Source: CATQHD01 sp965243165
GTDB taxonomy: Bacteria > Actinomycetota > Acidimicrobiia > Spongiisociales > Spongiisociaceae
Direction: 5' to 3'
Length of the DNA stretch: 64,000 nucleotides
Assembly (NCBI GenBank): GCA_965243165.1
Contig: OZ251535.1
Location: forward strand, 1,054,001-1,118,000
The notes under the pieces were generated by a model that did not search any database, was not told the origin of the DNA, and saw only the letters and a program-made list of their open reading frames with translations. Positions 9,461 to 18,187 of the stretch are shown piece by piece. The position numbers were made by a program, and so were the translations under genes. Position 1 is the first letter of the stretch. Every line of letters starts with the position of its first letter.

Positions 9461-11230
9461 ATGAGCGCCCAACCCGGTTTCCCCTCGGATCTCGAGATCG
9501 CTCAGGCGGCGTCCCCCAGGCCGATCGCCGAGATCGCCGAGTCCATCGGCGTCCTTCCGGAGGAGCTGATCCCCTACGGAGGGGGCAAGGCCAAGGTGCA
9601 CCTCGACATCCTCCGCCGGATCGGCGGCCGCCCCCCGGGCAAGTACATCGACGTGACCGCCGTTACCCCCACCCCGCTGGGGGAGGGCAAGACCACCACC
9701 ACCGTCGGCCTGGTGCAGGGCCTCGGCGCGCTCGGGCGCAAGGCCGCCGCCGCCATCCGCCAGCCGTCGATGGGGCCCACCTTCGGCATCAAGGGCGGGG
9801 CGGCGGGGGGCGGCTACAGCCAGGTCGTTCCCATGGAGGAGTTCAACCTCCACCTCACCGGCGATATGCACGCCTTGGGCGCCGCCCACAACCTGGCGGC
9901 GGCCGCCCTCGACGCCCGCTGGTACCACGAGCAGCGGATGAGCGACGAGGCGCTGGAGGCTTTGGGCCTGGAACGCCTCGACATAGACATGTTCCGCACC
10001 CAGTGGCGGCGGGTGGTGGACGTCAACGACCGGGCGCTCCGCAACGTGGTGATCGGGCTGGGCGGCCGCCTGGACGGACGCCCCCGCGAGACCGGCTACG
10101 ACATCACGGTGGCCTCCGAGCTGATGGCCATCCTGGCGCTGGCCGACGGGGGGGATTACGCCTCGGCCCTGCGCGACCTGCGCCGCCGCTGCGCCCGCGT
10201 GGTGGTGGGCGCCGACGGAACGGGCCGCCCCCTCACCCTCGAGGACCTGGGGGCGGCGGGGGCGGTCACCGTGTTGATGAAGGATACCCTCCACCCCAAC
10301 CTGATGCAGACCCTGGAAGGGCAGGCCGCCTTCGTGCATGCCGGGCCGTTCGCCAACATCGCCCACGGCAACTCCTCCATCCTGGCCGACCGGGTGGCCC
10401 TCCACCTGAGCGACTATGTGGTTACCGAATCCGGATTCGGGGCCGACATGGGGGCCGAGAAGTTCTTCCACATCAAGTGCCGCACCTCGGGGCTGGCGCC
10501 CGACGCGGTGGTGCTGGTGGCCACCGTCCGGGCGTTGAAGACCCACGGCGGGGGGCCCAGGGTGGTGCCGGGGCGGCCGCTCGACCCGGCCTACACCAGC
10601 GAGAACCTGCCGCTCCTGCGGGCCGGCCTCGACAACCTGGCCGCCCACATCGAGATGGTCCGCCGGTTCGGGATGCCGGTGGTGGCGGCCGTCAACGTCT
10701 TCCCCTCCGACACCCGCCGAGAGATCGAAACCGTCATGGAGGCGGCGCTCGAGGCCGGCGCCGCAGCCGCCGCGCCGTCCTCTCATTGGGCGGACGGCGG
10801 CGCCGGGGCGGAGGAGCTGGCCCGGGCGGTGATCGAGGCCTGTGAACAGCCCAACGACTTCCGGTTCCTCTACCCGCTGGAGTGGTCGATAAAGCAGAAG
10901 ATCGAGGCGGTGGCAACCTCCGTGTACGGCGCGGACGGGGTGGACTACTCCAAACAGGCGGAGGGCCAGATCGCCCGGTTCGAGCGGGACGGATACGGCG
11001 GCCTCCCCGTCTGCATGGCCAAGACGCACCTGTCGATCTCCCACGATCCGGCCCTCAAGGGCCGCCCCTCCGGGTACCGGCTCCCGGTGCGCGAGGTGAG
11101 GGCGTCGGCGGGGGCCGGCTTCGTCGTGCCGCTGCTGGGGGAGGTGCGCACCATGCCCGGCCTCGGCGCCCGGCCGGCCTACATGAACGTGGACATCGAC
11201 GAGGACGGCCGGATCACCGGGCTTTTTTAG
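9461..11230 (+). CDS. fhs: Formate-tetrahydrofolate ligase
   Basis: This cytoplasmic enzyme makes 10-formyl-tetrahydrofolate from formate, ATP and tetrahydrofolate, or runs the reverse to release formate and ATP. The 589-residue length is normal for the family. It carries the P-loop TPLGEGKTTTTVGL near residue 70, RQPSMGPTFGIKGGAAGGGY and the FHIKCRTSGLAPDAVVLVATVRALK stretch. ATG at 9461 follows TAGGAG. The formate dehydrogenase cluster starts 68 bases downstream on the same strand, so formate made here can be oxidised, or formate from CO2 fed into folate. Confidence 0.97.
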   Translation: MSAQPGFPSDLEIAQAASPRPIAEIAESIGVLPEELIPYGGGKAKVHLDILRRIGGRPPGKYIDVTAVTPTPLGEGKTTTTVGLVQGLGALGRKAAAAIRQPSMGPTFGIKGGAAGGGYSQVVPMEEFNLHLTGDMHALGAAHNLAAAALDARWYHEQRMSDEALEALGLERLDIDMFRTQWRRVVDVNDRALRNVVIGLGGRLDGRPRETGYDITVASELMAILALADGGDYASALRDLRRRCARVVVGADGTGRPLTLEDLGAAGAVTVLMKDTLHPNLMQTLEGQAAFVHAGPFANIAHGNSSILADRVALHLSDYVVTESGFGADMGAEKFFHIKCRTSGLAPDAVVLVATVRALKTHGGGPRVVPGRPLDPAYTSENLPLLRAGLDNLAAHIEMVRRFGMPVVAAVNVFPSDTRREIETVMEAALEAGAAAAAPSSHWADGGAGAEELARAVIEACEQPNDFRFLYPLEWSIKQKIEAVATSVYGADGVDYSKQAEGQIARFERDGYGGLPVCMAKTHLSISHDPALKGRPSGYRLPVREVRASAGAGFVVPLLGEVRTMPGLGARPAYMNVDIDEDGRITGLF

Positions 11231-11298
11231 CGCCGCGTCGGCCAAGTTGGCGGGTATTCCCGTTTGTGGCAATTACGATGGGGCGCGAGGAGGTGAGA

Positions 11299-13191
11299 AT
11301 GCCGAAGACGGCGCTCCCCCGTTTGACCACCCCGTACATACGTCGGGGCGGCGGGCTGGAGGAGGCTTCTTGGGACGAGGCGCTGGAGGCGGCCGCGTAC
11401 GGCCTGGCCGCCCGCCGCGGCAGATCGTACGCGATGCTCTCGTGTTCCAAGGCTTCCAACGAGGTGAACTACCTCGCCCAGAAGTTCGCCCGGGTGGTCA
11501 TGGGGTCCAACAACATCGATTCCTGCAACCGCACCTGACACGCTCCTTCGGTCGCCGGTCTGGCGTCCATGCTGGGAGCGGGGGGAGGCACCACCTCCTA
11601 CGAAGAGATCGAGGCGGCGGATGTGATCCTCCTGTGGGGTTCCAACGCCCGCGAGGCGCATCCGATCTTCTTCCACCACCTGATGAAGGGGGTGCGCAAA
11701 GGAGCGGCCCTGTATGCGGTGGACCCCAGGCGCACCGCCTCGGCCATGTGGGCGGACGTATGGCTGGGGATCGACGTGGGTTCCGACATCGCCCTGGCCA
11801 ACGCCGTGGGGCGGGAGATAATCGCCGCCGGCCTCCACAACCGGGAGTTCATCGAGCGGGCCACCTTCGGGTTCGATGTATACGCCAAGCGGATCGAACC
11901 CTGGACCCTGGAGCGGGGGGAGGAGGTCACCGGCGTGCCCGCCGAGGTCATCCGCCGCATGGCGCACGACTACGCAACGGCCGGGCGCGCCCAGATCTGC
12001 TGGACGCTGGGCATCACCGAGCACCACAACGCCACCGACAACGTGCGGGCGCTGATCGGTCTGGCCCTGCTCACCGGCCATGTGGGCCGTTACGGATCCG
12101 GCCTGGTCCCGATTCGGGGCCAGAACAACGTCCAGGGCGGAGGGGACATGGGGGCTCTGCCCGACAAGCTGCCCGGTTTCATCGACGTCGACGACCCGGT
12201 GTCCAGGGCGCCCTTCGAGGCGGCGTGGGGCGTTCCTCTCAACCCCAAACGGGGCAAGCACATCTCCCGGATGCTCGAAGCCATGGAACGCAAGGAGATC
12301 ACAGCCCTCTACGTCATCGGCGAGAACCCCGCCCAGTCGGAGGCGCGCGCCGGGCACGTGCGGGAGTTGCTGTCCAACTTGGAGTTCATGGTGTGCCAGG
12401 ACATCTTCATGACCAAGACGGCGCAGCTGGCGGACGTGGTGTTCCCGGCCGCCGCCGGGTGGGCCGAAACCGACGGCACGGCGACCAATTCCGAGCGGCG
12501 GGTGCAGCTGATGCGCCGGGCGGTCGAGCCGCCGGGGGCCGCCAAGGACGATCTGGACATCATCTCGCTCCTGGCCGAACGCATAAGCGGCGGCTGGGGG
12601 CTTCCCTCGGCCGAGGAGGTGTGGGACGAGCTCCGCAGCCTGTCGCCCATCCACGCCGGGATGTCCTACCGGCGGCTCGAGGAGACGGGCGGCCTCCAAT
12701 GGCCCTGCCCCAACGAGGAACACCCCGGAACGCAGTTTCTGCATGCCCGGCTGTGGAAGGAGGATCCGGTCCGCTCGCCCGCGCCCCTCATACCGATCAG
12801 GTGGTCGCCGCCCATCGACCGGCTCGACGGTGACTATCCGATCCGGCTCACCACCGGGCGGCGGCTCGATTCCTTCAACACCGGGGTGCAGTCGCGGGGT
12901 TACCGCTCGCCCCTGCGGGTTAGAGGAGCCGTCGATGTGGCGCCCCAGGACGGGGCGGCGCTGGGTTTGTCCGAGGGCGGACTGGTCAGCGTCACCTCGC
13001 GGCGGGGGTCGATCGAAGTCCCCGTCTTCTTCGACGCTTCCCTCCGCCCCGGCTTGGCCTTCATGGATGTTCACTCCCCCGACGAGGCCGACGTGAACCT
13101 GCTGACCATCGACGATTGGGATCCCAAGTCGGGCACCGCCGAGTTCAAGGCGACCGCGGTCCGCATCGAGCCCGCCGGCGCGGCCGTATAG
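11299..13191 (+). CDS. fdhA: Selenocysteine formate dehydrogenase, catalytic (molybdopterin) part of a split FdhA
   Basis: The TGA at 11536-11538 is read here as selenocysteine 80 in SCNRT-U-HAPSVAG, the active-site block of formate dehydrogenases where U binds Mo/W and the next His assists catalysis. The frame continues without interruption to TAG at 13191 (630 residues). It contains the bis-MGD-binding domains (LLWGSNAREAHP, GQNNVQGGGDMGALP) and the C-terminal cap with NTGVQSRGYRS. The N-terminal [4Fe-4S] segment normal for FdhA is missing; the protein starts at TTPYIRR, exactly where that segment would join, and the segment is encoded separately at 14990-15949. ATG 11299 is chosen for its GAGGAGGTG site; an in-frame ATG at 11278 is an alternative. 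Confidence 0.92.
11536..11580 (+). promoter_or_regulatory. Bacterial SECIS-type hairpin after the UGA codon of fdhA
   Basis: Starting at the UGA, a lower stem CGCTCC/GGAGCG (11541-11546 with 11575-11580) and an apical stem CGCC/GGCG (11553-11556 with 11562-11565) present the loop GGTCT (11557-11561). The E. coli fdhF SECIS also presents GGUCU, and in both the loop begins 18 bases after UGA. This element would recruit SelB-tRNA-Sec; selB, selA, selC and selD are not in the window. Confidence 0.85.
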
Positions 13192-13218
13192 CGGAGGGGC
13201 GTCATCGACCTGCGCCTC

Positions 13219-14997
13219 ATGTCCGCTTCTCCCACGGCCGCCGAGCGGGCGGCGGTGGACGCCCTGTTGGGGCCCCCGCGGTCGGTGTGGGAAGGCGGCG
13301 CCCTGCAGGCTTCCGACCACCGGACGGCCTTCGGCGGGTACCGCCGTTCGGTCGAGATGCGGCCGCAGCTGCTCCCGGCCCTGCACGCCGTTCAGGACGA
13401 GATCGGCTGGATCAGCAAAGGGGCGCTCAACTACATCTGCCAACGCCTGGGGGCCCCTCCGGCCGAGGCCTACGGGGTGGCGAGCTTCTACGCCCTGCTG
13501 TCGCTGGAGGAAGGGCCCCCCCGCCGCGCCCATGTGTGCGACGACATAGCCTGCCGCAGCCTCGGCGGCTTGGAGATGCTGGCCGGGCTGGCGGGGCGCC
13601 CCGGCGTCCACCCCAGCCCCTGCCTGGGGCAGTGCGACCGGGGCCCGGCGGTGTTCCTGCAGCGGGCCGGGGAGGAAGACGCAGTCCTGGTGGAGGCCGA
13701 CGCCGGGCGGGCGGCGGCGGCGCTGGAGGGCGCGGGCATTCCGCCGCCTCGAGTCGCCGTCCCCCAGGGGGGAGATCCTTCCTTGCGGCTGCTGCGGCGG
13801 GCGGGGTCGGTCGATCCTTCCTCCCTGGAGGCCTACCGGGAGTCGGGGGGGTGGGAGGCCCTGGCGCGGGCGGTCGAAATCGGCCCGGAAGCGGTGCTGG
13901 CCGAGGTGAAGGCCTCCAACCTGCGGGGCCGGGGAGGGGCGGCCTTTCCGATGGGCGTCAAATGGGAGGCGGCGGCCCGACACCCCCAACCCCGCTACCT
14001 GATCTGCAACGCCGACGAGTCCGAGCCGGGCACCTTCAAGGACCGGGTGCTGATGGAAGGCGACCCCTTCGCCCTGGTCGAGTCGATGATCATCGCCGGG
14101 CTGGCCGTCGGGGCGGAGCTCGGTTACCTCTACGTCCGGGCCGAGTACCCCCTGGCGTTGTCCCGCCTCGCGGAGGCGGTCCGCCAAACGCGGGCGGAGG
14201 GTCTGTTGGGGGGGGACGCGGCGGGTTCGGGCCGGGCGTTCGACATCGAGCTCCGGCGGGGCGGCGGCGCCTACATATGCGGGGAGGAGACCGCCCTCAT
14301 GAACTCCATCGAAGGAAAGCGGGGAGAGCCGCGCAACAAGCCCCCCTTCCCCACCGAGGCCGGCCTGTTCGGGCGCCCCACCGTGGTCAACAACGTGGAG
14401 ACCCTGGTCAACGTGCTCGACATCGTGCTGGAAGGGGGGGCCGCCTTCGCCCGGATCGGGACCGGGCAATCGACCGGGACCAAGCTCTTCTGCCTGGCGG
14501 GGGCGGTTTCCCGGCCGGGGGTGTACGAGGTGGAGTTCGGCGAAACGCTGGGCGGGTTGATCGACCTGGCGGGCGGGGTGTCCGGAACCGGCCGGCTGGG
14601 GGCGGTGCTGCTGGGCGGGGCGGCGGGGGTGTTCGCAGGGGAGGACCATCTCGACATGCCCCTGACCTTCGAGGACGCTCCGGCCCGCGGCGCCGTCCTG
14701 GGGTCCGGGGTGGTGCTGGTGTACGACGACGCCGCCGACTTCCGGGGCGCCGTCCGCCGGATCGCCCGGTTCTTCCGAGACGAATCCTGCGGCCAGTGCA
14801 CGCCGTGCCGGGTGGGTACGGTGCGCCAGGAGGAGCTGCTGGCGCGCCGTCTGGGCGGGGGGGCGTTGGAGGAGGAGCTGTTGGACGACATAGCCAGGGT
14901 CATGATGGACGCCTCGATCTGCGGCCTGGGGCACACCGCCGCCTCCGCCGTCCGCTCCGCCGTCTCCTTGGGCCTGCTGGAGGACGCCGATGCCTGA
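13219..14997 (+). CDS. NAD-reducing formate dehydrogenase subunit, NuoE-NuoF fusion
   Basis: This 592-residue protein joins a NuoE-like thioredoxin-fold [2Fe-2S] domain (about 20-170, ligands in CDDIACRS and PCLGQCDRG) to a NuoF-like flavoprotein (about 180-590). The NuoF half has the FMN/NADH loop GRGGAAFPMGVKW, NNVETLVNVL and the [4Fe-4S] motif ESCGQCTPCRVGT with its fourth Cys in ICGLG. It should pass electrons from the Fe-S subunit to NAD. It starts 27 bases after the fdhA stop; GGAGGGG at 13193 is rather far from ATG 13219, so the exact start is uncertain. Its end overlaps the next gene by 8 bases. Confidence 0.92.
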   Translation: MSASPTAAERAAVDALLGPPRSVWEGGALQASDHRTAFGGYRRSVEMRPQLLPALHAVQDEIGWISKGALNYICQRLGAPPAEAYGVASFYALLSLEEGPPRRAHVCDDIACRSLGGLEMLAGLAGRPGVHPSPCLGQCDRGPAVFLQRAGEEDAVLVEADAGRAAAALEGAGIPPPRVAVPQGGDPSLRLLRRAGSVDPSSLEAYRESGGWEALARAVEIGPEAVLAEVKASNLRGRGGAAFPMGVKWEAAARHPQPRYLICNADESEPGTFKDRVLMEGDPFALVESMIIAGLAVGAELGYLYVRAEYPLALSRLAEAVRQTRAEGLLGGDAAGSGRAFDIELRRGGGAYICGEETALMNSIEGKRGEPRNKPPFPTEAGLFGRPTVVNNVETLVNVLDIVLEGGAAFARIGTGQSTGTKLFCLAGAVSRPGVYEVEFGETLGGLIDLAGGVSGTGRLGAVLLGGAAGVFAGEDHLDMPLTFEDAPARGAVLGSGVVLVYDDAADFRGAVRRIARFFRDESCGQCTPCRVGTVRQEELLARRLGGGALEEELLDDIARVMMDASICGLGHTAASAVRSAVSLGLLEDADA

Positions 14998-15949
14998 TGT
15001 AACGCTCACCTTGGACGGGGAGGCGGTCAGGGCTGCGGCCGGTTCCACCATCCTCGACGTCTGCCGGGAGGCGGGCAAGGACCAGCCCACCCTGTGCTAC
15101 CTCGACAACCTCACCCCGGTCAACGCCTGCCGGGTGTGCGTGGTGGAGGTGGAGGGCAGCCGGACGCTGGCGCCGGCCTGCAGCCGCCCGGTGGAGGAGG
15201 GGATGGCGGTGGCCACCGACACCGAACGGGTGCGCCATTCGCGCCGGATGGTCTTCGAGTTCCTGGCCTCGTCGGTGGACATGAGCCTGGCGGACGAAGA
15301 GACCCGCCGCTGGATGGCCTATTACGGATGCGACCCGGACCGCTACGGCCCCGCCGCCGGGCCGGCCGTCGACCGTGACGGCCGTGCGGCCGGGCATCAC
15401 CGCATCGGCGGCGGGCAGGAGGCCGAGACCGTGCATCAGCCGGTCAAGGTGGACAACGAGCTCTACGTGCGCGACTACTCCCGCTGCATCCTCTGTTACA
15501 AGTGCGTGGAGGCCTGCGGGGAGGACGCCCAGAACACCTTCGCCATCGCCGCCGCCGGGCGGGGTTTCGACGCCCGCATCTCCACCGAGTTCGACGCGGG
15601 GCTGACCGACTCGGCCTGCGTTTTCTGCGGCAACTGCATAGGGGTGTGCCCCACCGGCGCCCTGATGTTCCGCAGCGAACACGAGCTGCGGTCGGCCGGA
15701 ATGTGGGAGGAGGAACGCCAGACCGTTTCCCGCACCGTATGTTCGTACTGCGGGGTGGGATGCAGCCTGGACCTGCATGTCCAGGACAACCGGATCGTCA
15801 AGGTGACCTCGCCGATCGATCATTCGGTGACCTCGGGCCACCTGTGCATCAAGGGTCGGTTCGGTTACGAGTACGTCCAAGAAATGGACGACATGCACCT
15901 GACCCCCATCGACGAAGTTCTCCGCCGGGCGCGTTCCTCGCCTTCGTAG
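14990..15949 (+). CDS. Fe-S part of a split formate dehydrogenase alpha subunit
   Basis: These 319 residues correspond to the N-terminal third of NAD-dependent FdhA. In order they are a [2Fe-2S] ferredoxin domain (C36, C47, C50, C64), two [4Fe-4S] clusters (C166/169/172/176 and C210/213/216/220), and the molybdopterin-proximal [4Fe-4S] module (C251/254/258/286) ending at LCIKGRFGYEYV. In one-piece FdhA the next residues would be the molybdopterin domain, which here sits 3.7 kb upstream as its own gene. The His-Cys3 cluster motif of NuoG is not seen. The protein should bridge the NuoF-like flavin and the selenocysteine site. ATG 14990 overlaps the stop of the preceding gene, indicating translational coupling. 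Confidence 0.92.
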   Translation: MPDVTLTLDGEAVRAAAGSTILDVCREAGKDQPTLCYLDNLTPVNACRVCVVEVEGSRTLAPACSRPVEEGMAVATDTERVRHSRRMVFEFLASSVDMSLADEETRRWMAYYGCDPDRYGPAAGPAVDRDGRAAGHHRIGGGQEAETVHQPVKVDNELYVRDYSRCILCYKCVEACGEDAQNTFAIAAAGRGFDARISTEFDAGLTDSACVFCGNCIGVCPTGALMFRSEHELRSAGMWEEERQTVSRTVCSYCGVGCSLDLHVQDNRIVKVTSPIDHSVTSGHLCIKGRFGYEYVQEMDDMHLTPIDEVLRRARSSPS

Positions 15950-16074
15950 TCGGGGCCGGCCCCCGCAGGTAATCTCGCACCTATGGCCGCCGCCGCAGAA
16001 CAGCTCATTCCCCGCCTCTTCTGGATGAAGCTGCGGCCCCTCCGGCGGGCGTCCGAACGGAAGAGCCGGCGGTG

Positions 16075-17376
16075 ATGGTCCGTACGGGGCGGTACGAGCG
16101 GCGCTGGGTCAACACGCGGGGCGCGGCGGCCCTGTTCGGGTTGGTGATGATGGTTACCCACTCCTTCGCCAGCGGCCTGACCTTTGCCTTGCTGCCCCGC
16201 ATCGAGGAGTCCCTGCAGGTGGGGTACGGGGTGCTCGGCCTGGTCCTCTCCATCACGATGGCGGCCTACGCGGCGGGGACGGCCCTGACGGTGAAGCTGC
16301 TCGACCTCTGCCCCCCGCGCGGGCTGCTGATCCTCTGCATAGCGGTCTGCGGGTTGGGGAGCCTGGTGCTGTCGGCCTCGTCCGCGGCCTGGCTGCTGGC
16401 CCTGTGCACAGGGGTGATAGGCATCTCCGCCGCGGTCAGCTGGTCGGCGCTGTCCTACCTGACCGGCGAGTGCGTAGACCCCAGGTATCAGGGCCAGGTG
16501 GTGGTGGCGGGCGGGGTGGCGGCCGGAGTGGGCAAGGGGATCAACGGAGTTCTCATATGGGTGTTGACGGCGCCGGGGGAGTGGAGGGCGGCTTTCGTCG
16601 GAACGGCGGTGTTGGCGGTCTGCGCCGTTGCGGTTGCGTTGGCGGTGTTCCGCCGTCCGGTCGGGCCGCCGCTTCCCGCCGCGGAGTCGGAGCGCGGCGC
16701 GGCCGGCTTCCGTCTGATCTGGTCGTCGTCGGTGGGTCGGGTGGTGATCCTGGGCAGCCTCATGGTCGGGGTCGGGGGCGTCGTCTTCGCCGCCTACCTG
16801 TCCGAGATCGCCCTCGATGATCTGGGGGCCGGCCCCTTGGCGGCGGCGGTTCCCTGGTGGCTGACCTCGGCGGCGGCGGTCATATCGGCCCTGCCGGTGG
16901 GGCTGATGGGAGACCGCGGCTCGCCGGTCGGCATCGTGTCGGTCATTGCGGGCGTGTTCACGGCTTCCCTGGTGGTGCTGGCGGTCTGGTGGACGTACCC
17001 CGCCCTCATCCTCGCCGCGCTGGGGTTCGGGGTCTTCTATTTTCCGATCTGGGCGAAGTTGTGGCTGGCGGCCCACAAGGGCCTTTCTCCCCCCTTGGCG
17101 GTCAGGGCCGTGTCGATCGGGGGGGTCGCCGGGCAGGCGTCGGCGGCGGTGGGCATCGCGGCGGCGGGGGCGTGGATCGAGGCCACCGGCAGCTTCCGCA
17201 TCACCGCCGCGGTTCAGGCGGTGCTCATCGGCGCCGCCGTGATCTGGTTCCGCCAGGTGCACCTCGCTTCCCGGCGGCTGGGGCCCTTCAGGCAGATGGG
17301 CATCCTGCTGGCCGCCCTGTGGATCAGGGCCGTCCACCGCCCCCGCAACCCGAAGGTTCCGCCGCCTCCGGGGTGA
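16075..17376 (+). CDS. Major facilitator superfamily transporter
   Basis: A 12-helix MFS protein of about 433 residues, with a first helix beginning AALFGLVMMVTHSFASGL and a central cytoplasmic loop rich in charged residues around FRRPVGPPLP. No motif fixes the substrate. It lies 125 bases after the formate dehydrogenase genes, so formate, oxalate or a related acid is possible, but nothing in the sequence proves this. GTG 16072 is directly upstream of the ATG and could serve as the start. The last 53 bases overlap the end of the convergent aldolase gene. Confidence 0.8.
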   Translation: MVRTGRYERRWVNTRGAAALFGLVMMVTHSFASGLTFALLPRIEESLQVGYGVLGLVLSITMAAYAAGTALTVKLLDLCPPRGLLILCIAVCGLGSLVLSASSAAWLLALCTGVIGISAAVSWSALSYLTGECVDPRYQGQVVVAGGVAAGVGKGINGVLIWVLTAPGEWRAAFVGTAVLAVCAVAVALAVFRRPVGPPLPAAESERGAAGFRLIWSSSVGRVVILGSLMVGVGGVVFAAYLSEIALDDLGAGPLAAAVPWWLTSAAAVISALPVGLMGDRGSPVGIVSVIAGVFTASLVVLAVWWTYPALILAALGFGVFYFPIWAKLWLAAHKGLSPPLAVRAVSIGGVAGQASAAVGIAAAGAWIEATGSFRITAAVQAVLIGAAVIWFRQVHLASRRLGPFRQMGILLAALWIRAVHRPRNPKVPPPPG

Positions 17377-18172
17377 TCCCCCTCCCCGGCCGTGAAAGGC
17401 CGGGCAGATCGAGCTTGGACATGACGGCGTAACGGTAGGTGCTGAGGGCGTTGGTTACATGCCCTATCTCGGCGGCGGCGGCGCGGGCCGATTCATTGCT
17501 TATGGGGCGGGCGCGGCCGGCTTTGACGTGGACTTCGGCCGCCCGCTCGAGCAGCAGGAACCAGCCGACCGCTTCTTCGACGGACCGCCCGACCGTGAGG
17601 GGGCCGTGGTTGCGCAGCAGGACGGCTTTGGCTTCGCCGAGGGCGGCGGCGATCCGCTTGCCGGTGTCGAAGTCCATCACCTGGACCTCCTCGCCTTCGA
17701 AGATCTCGTGGTCCTCGAAGAAGGCGGTTGCTTCCTGGCAGATCATCTGGAACCGCTCGGCCTTCGCCGCCCATGGGGCGGCGTAGGGGGTGTGGGTGTG
17801 GGCGGCCGACACCACTTCGGGGCGGGCTTCGTGGATCGGGGCGTGGATGTAGTAGGCGGTCATGTTGATGGGGCCGCCGCCCTCTGCGATTCGCCCGTCC
17901 GGGCCGACCAGCACCAGGTCGGACACCGAGGCCCGGTGGAATGGGACGCCGCCGCGGAGCAGCCACATGGCGCCGGTGTGTTCGGGGTCGCGGGCGGTGA
18001 TGTGCCCGTCGCCGAGGTCTCCCCATCCGAAGGCGCCGAACAGCCGGTAGGCGTCGGCCAAGGTCCGCTTGCGGTGGGCGCGCAGCTCTTCAACAGTGCC
18101 GAAGCGGGGTTCTGCCCGGTCGGCCAAGCCCTCGACTCCGTCCGCCGCTCCGTCCGATCCGGGCTCGGACAC
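17324..18172 (-). CDS. Class II aldolase/adducin-family protein
   Basis: A cytoplasmic zinc enzyme of 282 residues related to fuculose-phosphate aldolase. The metal site is visible as SAAHTHTPYAAPW (two His) with a third His in LLRNHGPLTVG, and a likely acidic residue in GDGHITARDPE. This family also includes decarboxylases and hydrolases, so the substrate is open. It follows etfA by 15 bases on the same strand and likely belongs to that transcript. The start is GTG at 18172. The long acidic N-terminus (about 20 residues before the fold) may mean the true start is a little further in. Confidence 0.82.
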   Translation of the reverse strand: MSEPGSDGAADGVEGLADRAEPRFGTVEELRAHRKRTLADAYRLFGAFGWGDLGDGHITARDPEHTGAMWLLRGGVPFHRASVSDLVLVGPDGRIAEGGGPINMTAYYIHAPIHEARPEVVSAAHTHTPYAAPWAAKAERFQMICQEATAFFEDHEIFEGEEVQVMDFDTGKRIAAALGEAKAVLLRNHGPLTVGRSVEEAVGWFLLLERAAEVHVKAGRARPISNESARAAAAEIGHVTNALSTYRYAVMSKLDLPGLSRPGRGITPEAAEPSGCGGGGRP

Positions 18173-18187
18173 GACCCGGCCCGGCTC

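Noticed and set aside
11211..11229. Terminator at the end of fhs (CCGG-ATCA-CCGG then six T)
   Set aside because: The stem is only 4 bp and lies inside the coding end; read-through into fdhA is more plausible.
11536..11538. Stop codon breaking the fdhA frame, as in a pseudogene
   Set aside because: Coding continues in the same frame, the context is the selenocysteine active site, and a SECIS-type hairpin follows.
11227..15090. A 1287-codon open frame on the minus strand
   Set aside because: A GC-rich shadow of the formate dehydrogenase genes without protein-like motifs.
15983..16075. A 30-codon frame between the formate dehydrogenase and the MFS gene
   Set aside because: No ribosome site and no recognisable features beyond basic residues.
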